Source: Amycolatopsis nalaikhensis (GTDB taxonomy: Bacteria > Actinomycetota > Actinomycetes > Mycobacteriales > Pseudonocardiaceae). Taken from it: a stretch of DNA of 64,000 nt. Within the stretch, counting starts at the first letter, position 1. The number at the start of each line of letters is the position of its first letter. This document shows, in pieces, positions 1-7,545 of the stretch. The notes beneath the pieces were generated by a model that saw only the letters and a program-made list of their open reading frames with translations, was not told the DNA's origin and ran no database searches. Location of the stretch: the NCBI RefSeq assembly GCF_030264295.1, contig NZ_CP127173.1:9245501-9309500 (forward strand), given 5' to 3'. Position numbers and translations under genes: made by a program.

Positions 1-1
1 C

Positions 2-1099
2 ACCGTCGTCAAGGTGGAACGGCCCTCCTCCGGCGACGAGACCCGCGGCTTCGAACCCCGCCTGCCGCACGGCGAAAGCGCGTACTTCTTCGCCTTCAAC
101 CGGGGCAAGAAGTCCGTGACGCTGGACCTCAAGGACCCGCGCGGCCAAGCCGTCGCGCGACGGCTGGCGGCCCGCGCGGACGTCGTCGTCGAGAACTTCC
201 TGCCGGGCGCGATGGACCGGATGGGCCTCGGTTACGCGGACCTGTCCGAGGGGCACCCGGAGCTGGTCTACGTGTCGGCGACCGGGTTCGGGCAGACCGG
301 CCCGGACCGCGACCGCAAGGGCTACGACACGGTCTTCCAGGCGCTGTCCGGCGTGATGGCGATGACCGGCGAGCCGGACGGGCCGCCGTCGAAGACCGGG
401 ATTCCGGTGGCGGACCTGACTTCCGGGCTGTGGGTGGTGATCGCGGTGCTCGCCGGGCTGGCCGGACGCGCGGCGACCGGGCGCGGCCGCCACCTCGACG
501 TGTCCATGATGGACGTCCAATTGAGCCTGCACGCGCTCAACGCGGCCCGGCTCTTCGCCCTCGGCGAGGACCCCGTGCGGACCGGCACCGAGCACCCCGG
601 CCGGGTGCCCTCGGCGGCGTTCCAGGCCGGGGACGGCGAATGGCTGCACATCAGCGGCAGCGACCAGCACTGGGGTCCCCTGTGCACGGTCCTCGGGCTC
701 GACGAACTGGCCGCGGACCCCGCGCTGCGGGGCAACTCCGGACGCGTCGAGCAGCGGGCCCGGGTGATGAAGGCGCTGCGCGGGGCGATCGCGCAGCACG
801 ACCGGGACGCACTGGTGAAGGAGCTGCGCGCGGCCGACGTCCCGGCGGGCGCCGTCCGTTCGGTGCGCGAGGCGCTGGCCGACCCGCACGCCGTCGCGCG
901 CGGCGTCGTCGGCGAGTTCACCCACCCTTCGGAAGGGACGTTCCCGGCGCTGCGGACGCCGCTGCGTGAGACTGGCGGGGACGCTCCGGCGCCGGGTGTG
1001 CCGCCGCTGCTCGGCGCCGACACCGACGACGTCCTGGCGGAGCTGGGGTTCGACCCCGGCGAGATCGAGGGCCTGCGGGCCGCGGGGGTGATCCGATGA
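2..1099 (+). CDS. CoA-transferase family III (CaiB/BaiF), 5' end outside window
   Basis: Catalyses transfer of CoA between acyl donors and acceptors in the cytoplasm (class III CoA-transferase family). The reading frame is open from base 2, and the first residues TVVKVERPSSGDETR match the conserved block that normally lies about 40 residues into the family, so the true start is upstream and the GTG at 14 is only an internal codon. Further family blocks are VVENFLPGAMDRMGLGY, SATGFGQTGP and the SMMDVQLSL stretch. About 366 codons are present, so most of the usual ~400-residue protein is here. It overlaps the enoyl-CoA hydratase start by 4 bp (ATGA), so the two genes are translationally coupled. 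Together with the ligase downstream the set resembles carnitine/crotonobetaine-type CaiB-CaiD-CaiC chemistry, but the substrate cannot be read from the sequence. Confidence 0.88.
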   Translation, partial: TVVKVERPSSGDETRGFEPRLPHGESAYFFAFNRGKKSVTLDLKDPRGQAVARRLAARADVVVENFLPGAMDRMGLGYADLSEGHPELVYVSATGFGQTGPDRDRKGYDTVFQALSGVMAMTGEPDGPPSKTGIPVADLTSGLWVVIAVLAGLAGRAATGRGRHLDVSMMDVQLSLHALNAARLFALGEDPVRTGTEHPGRVPSAAFQAGDGEWLHISGSDQHWGPLCTVLGLDELAADPALRGNSGRVEQRARVMKALRGAIAQHDRDALVKELRAADVPAGAVRSVREALADPHAVARGVVGEFTHPSEGTFPALRTPLRETGGDAPAPGVPPLLGADTDDVLAELGFDPGEIEGLRAAGVIR

Positions 1100-1845
1100 C
1101 CGAGCGGGTGCACGTCGAGGTGACCGGCGGGATCGCGCACGTCGAGCTGGCCCGGCCCGAGGCCCGCAACGCCCTCGACCTGCCGATGTGCCACCAGCTG
1201 CGCGAAGCCTTCGAGTCGCTGGCCGACGACGTCCGGGTGGTGCTGCTGAGCGGGCGCGGCCCGGTGTTCTGCGCGGGCGCCGACCTCAAGGAGCGCACCG
1301 GCAAGGACGCCGCCTGGGTGCGCCGCCGCCGGGTCGCGTCCTTCGCCGCGTACTCGGCGATCGAGCAGTGCCGGGTGCCCGTCGTGGCCCTGGTGCAGGG
1401 CGCCGTCGTCGGCTCGGGCGGGGAGATCACCCTGGCCGCCGACTTCGCGATCGCCGCCGAGGGCACCGTGTTCCGGTTCCCCGAGCCGCACTGGGGTACC
1501 GTCGGCGCGACCCAGCGGCTGCAGCGCGTCATCGGCAAGCGCCGGGCCAAGGAGCTGCTGTTCACCAACCGCGCGCTCGACGCCGCCGAGGCCGCCGACC
1601 TGGGTGTCGTCACGCGCGTCGTCCCGGCCGGCCAGCTGCGCGCCGCCGGGGACGAGACGGCCGCGAGCATCGCCAAGGCGCCGCCGCTGGCCATCGCGCT
1701 CACCAAGCGCGCGGTCGACCTCGGCGCGGAGACCGACCTCGACCGCGGGATCCGCATCGAGCTGGCGGCCATCGAACAGTGCCTCGCCGACGGCGGCTGG
1801 CGCGACGGCGTCGCCCGCTTCACCGCCGGGAACGGAGAATCGTGA
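1096..1845 (+). CDS. Enoyl-CoA hydratase/isomerase (crotonase) family
   Basis: A 249-residue crotonase-fold protein expected to hydrate or isomerise an enoyl-CoA thioester. Visible family features are the N-terminal LARPEARNAL strand, the CoA/oxyanion segments FCAGADLKE (about residue 57) and GAVVGSGGEI (about residue 105), and an acidic residue in FPEPHWGTVG at the usual catalytic position. Length is normal for a monofunctional member. It starts inside the stop region of the CoA-transferase (ATGA) and ends in TGATG, overlapping the acyl-CoA ligase start by one base, so all three are probably one transcript. Specific substrate unknown. Confidence 0.9.
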   Translation: MTERVHVEVTGGIAHVELARPEARNALDLPMCHQLREAFESLADDVRVVLLSGRGPVFCAGADLKERTGKDAAWVRRRRVASFAAYSAIEQCRVPVVALVQGAVVGSGGEITLAADFAIAAEGTVFRFPEPHWGTVGATQRLQRVIGKRRAKELLFTNRALDAAEAADLGVVTRVVPAGQLRAAGDETAASIAKAPPLAIALTKRAVDLGAETDLDRGIRIELAAIEQCLADGGWRDGVARFTAGNGES

Positions 1846-3422
1846 TGACCGACCTGCGCACCGCGTGCCCGCTCACCACGCACGAGGTCCTCGCCCGCGC
1901 GGCCCTGCTCGCGCCGGACGTCGAAGCCGTCGTCACGGCGTCCGAGCGCATCACCTACGGCGAACTCGCGGACCGGGTCGCCCGCGTCCGCGCCGGGCTC
2001 GCCGCCGCCGGGATCGGCCGCGGCGACCGCGTCGGGATCTGCCTCGGCAACGGCCCGGACTGGGTGGCCCTGTTCCACGCGATCGGCGCGGTGGGCGCGG
2101 TCGTGGTGCCGGTCAACACGCGCTTCACCGCCGACGAGGTGCGTTACACCCTCGAACACGCCCGCGTGCGGACGCTGTTCGCCGCGTCCCGCGTGCTCAA
2201 TGTGGACTTCGCGGCCATGCTGCGGGAAATCGGCGTCGAGTCGCTGCCCCACCTCGAGTCGGTGGTCGTCCTCGGCGACGACGTCCCTTCGTTCGCGGCG
2301 CGCTGGGAGGAGTTCCTGTCCGCCGCCGAACCACCGCCTCCGACGGGTTCGCCGGACGACATCCTGCTGGTGCAGTACACGTCCGGCACGACGTCGCGGC
2401 CGAAGGGCGTCCTGCTCACCCACCGCAGCATGTGCGCGGACGCGTTCTTCTCCGGCGCGCGGATGGGACTGCGCCCCGGCGACCGGTTCCACTCGGCGCG
2501 GCCGTTCTTCCACGTCGCCGGGAGCACGTTGTCGGTCCTCGCGTCGGCCCAGCACGCGACGACGTTGGTGACGATGCCGAAGTTCGAGCCGGAGGAAGCG
2601 TTGCGGCTGCTGGAAGTCGAGCGGTGCACGCACTTCTCCGGCAACGACACCATCGCGTTGCTGCTGCTCAACCACCCGTCCCTGAAGCAGCGCCGGTTGT
2701 CACTCCGCGGTGCGTGGGTGGCCGCGTCGCCGACAGTGATCCGGCGGGTCATCGACGAGCTGGGTGCCCGGGAATGCGTTGCCGGGTATGGGCTTTCCGA
2801 GGCGTCGCCCAACGTCGCGCAATCGGCGTGGTGGGAGCCGGAGGAAATCCGCGCGTCCGGCGCGATGGCCGTCGAACCCGGCGTCGAGGTGCGGATCCGC
2901 GCCTTCGACGGCGACCGCGACTGCGAGCCGGGCGAACCGGGCGCGGTGCTCGTGCGCGGCTGGAACGTGATGGTCGGCTACCTCGACGACCCGGTGAAGA
3001 CGGCGGAGACGATCGACGCGGACGGCTGGCTCGCCACCGGCGACGTCGGCCTGCTCGACGAGACCGGGCGGTTCCACTTCACCGGCCGCACCAAGGACAT
3101 CATCCGCGTCGGCGGCGAGAACGTCGCGCCGGCCGACATCGAGGACACCCTGCACCGGCACCCGTCGGTGCGGCAGGCCGCCGTCGTCGGCGTCCCGGAC
3201 GCGCGACTGGTCGAGGTGCCGTTCGCGTTCGTGGTGCTCACCGAGCCCGGCGTCACCGAGGAGGAGCTGCTGGGGTGGGCGAAGGCGCGGATGGCGGGCT
3301 TCAAGGTGCCGCGGCACCTGCGGATCGTCGAGGGCTTCGAAGGCATCGGCATGACGGCCAGCTCGAAGGTGCAGAAGAACCGGCTGGCCGAGCACGCCCG
3401 GTCGTTGCTGGAGCGGGCGTGA
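1845..3422 (+). CDS. AMP-dependent acyl-CoA synthetase/ligase (ANL superfamily)
   Basis: Activates a carboxylic acid as acyl-AMP and then forms the CoA thioester. The open frame extends far upstream, but that part is an Arg-rich shadow of the hydratase gene. The ATG at 1845, overlapping the preceding stop in TGATG, gives a normal 525-residue protein. Motifs in order: the phosphate-binding loop YTSGTTSRPKG (about 180), the GYGLSEASP adenine motif (about 310), the GWLATGDVG Asp motif and FTGRTKDIIRVGGEN hinge (about 395-425), and a C-terminal SSKVQKNRL containing the expected adenylation lysine. The neighbours (CoA-transferase, hydratase) suggest degradation or interconversion of a short or polar acid. 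An in-frame GTG at 1842 is an alternative start. Confidence 0.9.
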   Translation: MTDLRTACPLTTHEVLARAALLAPDVEAVVTASERITYGELADRVARVRAGLAAAGIGRGDRVGICLGNGPDWVALFHAIGAVGAVVVPVNTRFTADEVRYTLEHARVRTLFAASRVLNVDFAAMLREIGVESLPHLESVVVLGDDVPSFAARWEEFLSAAEPPPPTGSPDDILLVQYTSGTTSRPKGVLLTHRSMCADAFFSGARMGLRPGDRFHSARPFFHVAGSTLSVLASAQHATTLVTMPKFEPEEALRLLEVERCTHFSGNDTIALLLLNHPSLKQRRLSLRGAWVAASPTVIRRVIDELGARECVAGYGLSEASPNVAQSAWWEPEEIRASGAMAVEPGVEVRIRAFDGDRDCEPGEPGAVLVRGWNVMVGYLDDPVKTAETIDADGWLATGDVGLLDETGRFHFTGRTKDIIRVGGENVAPADIEDTLHRHPSVRQAAVVGVPDARLVEVPFAFVVLTEPGVTEEELLGWAKARMAGFKVPRHLRIVEGFEGIGMTASSKVQKNRLAEHARSLLERA

Positions 3423-4378
3423 CGCGCATCGAAACGCCGGTGACCCGGCTGCTGGGGATCGACCTGCCGATCGTGCAGGCCGGGATGTCGTGGGCGTCGT
3501 CGTGCTCCGCGCTGCCGCTGGCGGTCTCGAACGCGGGCGGCCTCGGCGTGGTGGCGGCGGGCCCGATGCGACTGTCCGATTTGGACCGGACACTGTCCGA
3601 AGTGGCCGGCGGCACGGACCGGCCGTGGGCGGTCAACCTGCCGCTGTACCGCGCGGGCGCGGACGAGGTGATCGAACTGCTGCTGCGCCACCGGCCGCCG
3701 GTGCTGGTGGCGTCCCAGGGCGGGCCGCGGCGCTACCTCGACCGTTTCCACGACGTCGGGACGCGCTGCCTGCACGTCGTGGCCGGGGTGGAGCACGCGG
3801 AGAAGGCCGTCGCGGCGGGGGTCGACGGCCTGGTCGTCGTCGGCGCCGAGGCGGGCGGGCACCCGCCGCCCGCGATGGTGGCGACGTCCGTGCTGGTCCG
3901 GGCGGTGGCGCGAGCGGTGCCGTCGGTGCCGTTGGTGGCCTCGGGCGGCATCGCGGACGGCGCCGGGCTGGCCGCGGTGCTCGCGCTCGGCGCCGGAGCC
4001 GCGCAGTTCGGCACGCGGTTCCTGGCCAGCACGGAGTCGTCGGTGCACGACGCCTACAAGCAGGCGGTGCTCGACGCCGGGGTGGACGGCACCCGCACGG
4101 TGGGCCACGGCTTGGGCGTCATCCGCGTTCTGGACAACGACTTCGCCGCGCGGATGCGGTCCCTGGAGGCGTCCGGCGCCGAGGAAGAGCTGCGGCGCAA
4201 GGCGTTCCAGGCCTCGACCCTGCGTGACGCCGCGCTGCACGGCGACGTCGTCGAGGGCAAGGTCGAGGCGGGGCAGTCGGCCGGGCTGGTCGACACGCTG
4301 CTGCCCGCGGCCGAGATCGTGGCCCGGATCGTGCGGGAGTACCGGGCGGCGCGCGCCGGACTCCCGCCGATCACGTGA
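3419..4378 (+). CDS. Nitronate monooxygenase / 2-nitropropane dioxygenase-like flavoprotein
   Basis: FMN-dependent TIM-barrel protein of the nitronate monooxygenase family, which oxidises alkyl nitronates; many members have unknown physiological substrates. The GTG at 3419 overlaps the ligase stop (GTGA) and gives 319 residues, in the family range. Recognisable blocks are PIVQAGMSWASS near the N-terminus, SNAGGLGVVAAG, the VVVGAEAGGHPPP phosphate/flavin segment around residue 140, VASGGIADGAGLAAVLALGA around residue 180, and GTRFLASTES. It is the fourth gene of the acyl-CoA operon. It may be a detoxification enzyme or a flavin-dependent dehydrogenase for the same substrate; the sequence does not decide. 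Confidence 0.82.
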   Translation: MTRIETPVTRLLGIDLPIVQAGMSWASSCSALPLAVSNAGGLGVVAAGPMRLSDLDRTLSEVAGGTDRPWAVNLPLYRAGADEVIELLLRHRPPVLVASQGGPRRYLDRFHDVGTRCLHVVAGVEHAEKAVAAGVDGLVVVGAEAGGHPPPAMVATSVLVRAVARAVPSVPLVASGGIADGAGLAAVLALGAGAAQFGTRFLASTESSVHDAYKQAVLDAGVDGTRTVGHGLGVIRVLDNDFAARMRSLEASGAEEELRRKAFQASTLRDAALHGDVVEGKVEAGQSAGLVDTLLPAAEIVARIVREYRAARAGLPPIT

Positions 4379-4381
4379 GCG

Positions 4382-5086
4382 TCACTCGGTGGCGGCCGCC
4401 GCCGCGAGGATGACCTCCGCGACGGTCTCCGGCTGCGACACCGCGACGGCGTGCGAAGCGTCGATGCGCCGCACGGTCGAGGACGCGCGCTCGGCCATGA
4501 ACTCCTGGGCCTGGGCCGGGATGGCGTTGTCCTGGTTGGCGACGAGCGTCCACGAGGGCAGCTTCGTCCAGGCCGGAGTGCCCTCGAACGGGGCGGCCAG
4601 CGCCTCCTGCGCGACCGGCCGCTGGGTGACGGCGAGCGTCGCGGCGGTCTCGGCCGGGACGTCGGCGGCGAAGACCTCGGCGAAGTCCTCCGGCTTGATG
4701 GACAGCTCGGGGGCGCCGTCGTGGACGAGGACGTTCGTCGTCTCCGGGCCGAGCTTCGCGCCCGGGTAGCGGCCGGACAGCTCGAAGACGCTCTCCCCCG
4801 CTTCCGGCTGGAAGGCGGCGATGTAGACGAGGGCGCGGACGTTCGGAGTCTCGGTGGCCGCGCGGGTGATCAGGGCGCCGCCGTAGGAGTGGCCGGCCAG
4901 GACGACCGGGCCGTCGACGGCGTTGACGACGTCCTTGACGTACGCCGCGTCGGACTCCAGGCCGCGGAGCGGGTTCGCCACCGCCACGACCGGGTAGCCC
5001 TGCTCGCGCAGCTTCGCGACGACGCCGGTCCAGCTGGACGAGTCCGCGAAAGCGCCGTGGACCAGGACGATGGTGGGCTTGCTCAT
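4382..5086 (-). CDS. Alpha/beta hydrolase (EstC/salicylate-esterase-like)
   Basis: A 234-residue soluble alpha/beta hydrolase. The N-terminus IVLVHGAFADSSSW carries the oxyanion-hole HG. The nucleophile elbow is GHSYGG at about residue 80 and the C-terminal DASHAVAVSQPE supplies the expected histidine, so the Ser-Asp-His triad looks complete. The open frame continues upstream to 5455, but the extension is low-complexity shadow of the TetR gene, and the ATG at 5086 matches the family start. It is divergent from the TetR regulator at 5209; one 18-bp operator copy lies 17 bp upstream of this start, so it is the likely repression target. Substrate is unknown. The gene faces the nitronate monooxygenase with only 3 bp between the ends. 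Confidence 0.88.
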   Translation of the reverse strand: MSKPTIVLVHGAFADSSSWTGVVAKLREQGYPVVAVANPLRGLESDAAYVKDVVNAVDGPVVLAGHSYGGALITRAATETPNVRALVYIAAFQPEAGESVFELSGRYPGAKLGPETTNVLVHDGAPELSIKPEDFAEVFAADVPAETAATLAVTQRPVAQEALAAPFEGTPAWTKLPSWTLVANQDNAIPAQAQEFMAERASSTVRRIDASHAVAVSQPETVAEVILAAAAATE

Positions 5087-5102
5087 GGCTGGCTCCTCTG
5101 GA

Positions 5103-5120
5103 AGAACGATCAGTCTTTCT
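5103..5120. promoter_or_regulatory. TetR-type operator, copy 1
   Basis: Imperfect 18-bp palindrome AGAACGATCAGTCTTTCT lying in the divergent promoter between the hydrolase and the TetR gene. It repeats almost exactly at 5178-5195. Half-sites AGAA-N-GA and TC-N-TTCT are symmetric about the centre. The site lies close to the hydrolase start, where a bound TetR dimer would block transcription. Confidence 0.7.
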
Positions 5121-5177
5121 GTCTCCATACTCTGGTCGGTCGCGACGGCCGTGGCAATGTGATGAAGCCGATCTAGC

Positions 5178-5195
5178 AGAACGACCAGTCTTTCT
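5178..5195. promoter_or_regulatory. TetR-type operator, copy 2
   Basis: Second copy, AGAACGACCAGTCTTTCT, 17 of 18 bases identical to the site at 5103-5120 and in the same orientation. It ends 13 bp before the TetR start codon, so autorepression is likely. Start-to-start spacing of the two copies is 75 bp. Confidence 0.7.
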
Positions 5196-5208
5196 CTATG
5201 GTGGGTGG

Positions 5209-5766
5209 ATGAAGTCTGCCGAAGTGCACCCGAAGGACCGCCTGCTGGCGACGGCGTCCCGGTTGTTCTACGCGGAGGGCATCCACGCGGTCGGGGTCGA
5301 GCGCCTGGTGTCCGAGGCGTCGGTGACGCGGGCGACGTTCTACCGGCACTACCCGACGAAGGACGACCTGGTCGCGGCGTACTTGACGGAGACGAGCCGC
5401 CGCATCCGCGAGGCGGTCGACGAGGCTCGCGCGGGCAAGCCCCCACGCGAGGCACTGGTATCGACGTTGGCGGTGGTGGGCGACGCGACGTGCGGCGAGG
5501 ACTTCCGAGGCTGCCAGTTCCTCAACGCGGCGGCGGAGTACCCGGACCCGGAATCCCAGGTCCGCAAGGTGATCGACGACCACCGGCAGTGGTTCTTCTC
5601 GGTGTTGCGCGCCGAGGCGGAGGAGGTGGGCCACCCGGAGCCCGACCACGCGGCGAGGGTGCTGATCCTGTTGCGAGACGGAGCGCTCCACGGCGGCGAG
5701 CTGGACGACGCGAAGACGGTCCGGGAGACGTTGCGGCGCGCGGTGGAGGAGTACTTCCCGGCCTGA
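5209..5766 (+). CDS. TetR/AcrR family transcriptional regulator
   Basis: A 185-residue one-domain repressor. The N-terminal HTH is clear: RLLATASRLFYAEGIHAVGVERL followed by the recognition-helix stretch SVTRATFYRHYPTKDDL (about residues 38-54). The C-terminal ligand domain is of the kind usually seen next to alpha/beta hydrolases and oxidoreductases. It is divergent from the hydrolase at 4382-5086, and the two identical operators between them indicate local auto- and cross-regulation. The inducer is unknown. The stop codon lies inside the left arm of a long inverted repeat at 5765. Confidence 0.9.
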   Translation: MKSAEVHPKDRLLATASRLFYAEGIHAVGVERLVSEASVTRATFYRHYPTKDDLVAAYLTETSRRIREAVDEARAGKPPREALVSTLAVVGDATCGEDFRGCQFLNAAAEYPDPESQVRKVIDDHRQWFFSVLRAEAEEVGHPEPDHAARVLILLRDGALHGGELDDAKTVRETLRRAVEEYFPA

Positions 5767-5865
5767 GCCCAAGCGCCCCAATGTGGCCTTCGGTGCGTGA
5801 GACGCAACCAAGGCGGCCTTCGGTGCGTCAGACGCAACCAAGGCCGCCTTGGGGCGCTTGGGCTC
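5765..5865. repeat. 101-bp nested inverted/direct repeat between TetR and FUSC genes
   Basis: Perfect 16-bp outer arms GAGCCCAAGCGCCCCA (5765-5780) and its complement (5850-5865). The symmetry extends inward another ten bases with two mismatches. The centre holds two near-identical direct copies of a ~30-bp unit (GGCCTTCGGTGCGT..GACGCAACCAAGG, from 5785 and 5815), each with a small TGCGT-ACGCA hairpin. It could act as a transcription terminator for the TetR gene; its complexity also suggests a dispersed intergenic repeat family. Confidence 0.75.
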
Positions 5866-5911
5866 GGACGGCACGGGCGGCTTCCCCTCCCCTCTCCCCT
5901 GGCGTGCTGGA

Positions 5912-7498
5912 ATGAGTCCCGTGTCGTCCGCTCTGCCCGAAGATCCCCTCCCCCGCGTCGTGCGGCCGCGCGCTCTCCTCTTCGTGCTGCCCGCCGCCGG
6001 GCGGCGGTGGTCTGCCGGGCTCCGGGCCGCGGCCGCCGTCGCCCTTCCCGGCGCCCTCCTCGCCCTCACCGGCCACGCCGACGTCGCCCTCTTCGTCACC
6101 TTCGGCGCCTTCGCCGTCCTCTACGGCGAAGGCCGCCCCTACCGCGTCCGCGCCCGGGTCGTCCTCACCGCCGGTCTCCTCCTGCTGCTCGCCGCGGCCC
6201 TCGGCACCGCGGTCGGCCGCACGATTCCGTCCTCGGTCGCCGTCATCGTCGTGGTCACCGCCGTGGCGATGATCGCCGTCTACGTCGTCGACTCCCTGCG
6301 GCTCGGCCCGCCCGGTGCGCTCTTCTTCGCCCTCGTCTGCGGTGGTGCGATGGTCGCCACCGAAGCCGGGGCCCACCCCGCGGCCCTGCTCGCCTGCACC
6401 GCTGCGGGCGCTGTCTCCTCCGCCGTCGTCTCGATGGCCGGTTTCCTCGCCGACCGGACCAAGCCGGAACGCACCGCCGTCGAACGCGCCGTCCGCGCCG
6501 TCGACACCTTCGCGACGGCCGACAACCCCAGCGCCGAAACCCGGCACGCCGCGGGCGCCGCCATCTCGGCCGCCTGGAACGCCGTCCACGACGCGGGCCG
6601 CCGCCCGGCACTCACGAACACCCTGATCACCGCGCACCGCCGCTTCGCCGACGCCACCGGCACCCCGCCCGCCCTCGACGAGACCGCCCCGCGCGCCGCC
6701 CTGCCGCTCCCCCGCCCCGGCGTCCGGTACCGGCTGCGCCGCGCGGCGACCCTCCGCTCCCACTCGACGGTGACGGCGCTGCGCGTCGGCGGCACCTGCG
6801 CCGTCGCCGGGAGCCTCAGCGCCGCGCTCGGGCTCGGGCGGCCGCACTGGGCCGTCCTCACCGCCCTCGTCGTCCTGCAGCAGGGCACCGACCGCGTCCA
6901 CGCCAACGTCCGCGGCCTGCAGCGCTTCGCCGGGACCGCCGTCGGCCTCGGCCTGTTCGCCGTGCTCGTCCAGCTCGGGTCGTCCGGGCTCGTCGTCGTC
7001 GCCATCGTCGCCGTCCTGCAGTTCTGCATCGAGCTGTTCGTCGCGCGCAATTACGCCGTCGCCGTCGTCTTCATCACGCCGGTGGCGCTGCTCGCCGGGG
7101 GTGCCGCGGTGGCCGGACCGGTCATTCGCGACCGGTTGGTGGAGACCGTGCTCGGCGTCGCGCTCGCCGTGCTGTCGCAGTACCTCGTCGCGCCGAACGC
7201 GCACCGGACGACGTTCCGCTGGACCGAATCCCGCGTCCGCGAAGCCGCGTTGACGCTCCTCCGCGACCCCGTGATGCCCCTGCGCCGCGACCTGCAGTTC
7301 GAGCTCGAGGGCACCACGCGCGCGGCGATCGACTCGGCGCACAACGACCTCGGCTGGCTGCGCCCGCGCTGGCCCGCGCACGCCGCCCTCGTCCACCACG
7401 GTTACGACCTGCTCGCGGCCTGCTGGGCGCCGCCACCCCTCGACGTCGACGCGTGGACGCGGGTGTTCCAGTCACCTGCGCAAACCCGGCAGAACTAG
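5912..7498 (+). CDS. FUSC-family integral membrane protein (aromatic-acid exporter-like)
   Basis: A 528-residue membrane protein. Two blocks of hydrophobic helices are separated by a soluble region rich in Ala/Arg: the first at about residues 30-165, the second at about 290-420 with LRVGGTCAVAGSLSAALGLG and WAVLTALVVLQQ followed by VHANVRGLQRFAGTAVGLGL. This two-block layout and the second block's signature match the FUSC (fusaric acid resistance/aromatic acid exporter) superfamily. ATG 5912 is chosen because the frame upstream lies in the repeat element; GTG 5921 is possible. No membrane-fusion partner is nearby, as usual in Gram-positives. Substrate unknown. Confidence 0.8.
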   Translation: MSPVSSALPEDPLPRVVRPRALLFVLPAAGRRWSAGLRAAAAVALPGALLALTGHADVALFVTFGAFAVLYGEGRPYRVRARVVLTAGLLLLLAAALGTAVGRTIPSSVAVIVVVTAVAMIAVYVVDSLRLGPPGALFFALVCGGAMVATEAGAHPAALLACTAAGAVSSAVVSMAGFLADRTKPERTAVERAVRAVDTFATADNPSAETRHAAGAAISAAWNAVHDAGRRPALTNTLITAHRRFADATGTPPALDETAPRAALPLPRPGVRYRLRRAATLRSHSTVTALRVGGTCAVAGSLSAALGLGRPHWAVLTALVVLQQGTDRVHANVRGLQRFAGTAVGLGLFAVLVQLGSSGLVVVAIVAVLQFCIELFVARNYAVAVVFITPVALLAGGAAVAGPVIRDRLVETVLGVALAVLSQYLVAPNAHRTTFRWTESRVREAALTLLRDPVMPLRRDLQFELEGTTRAAIDSAHNDLGWLRPRWPAHAALVHHGYDLLAACWAPPPLDVDAWTRVFQSPAQTRQN

Positions 7499-7545
7499 GC
7501 CGAACGGGTTACCTTCGAAACCACGGAAGGTGACGGAGGTCCGGC

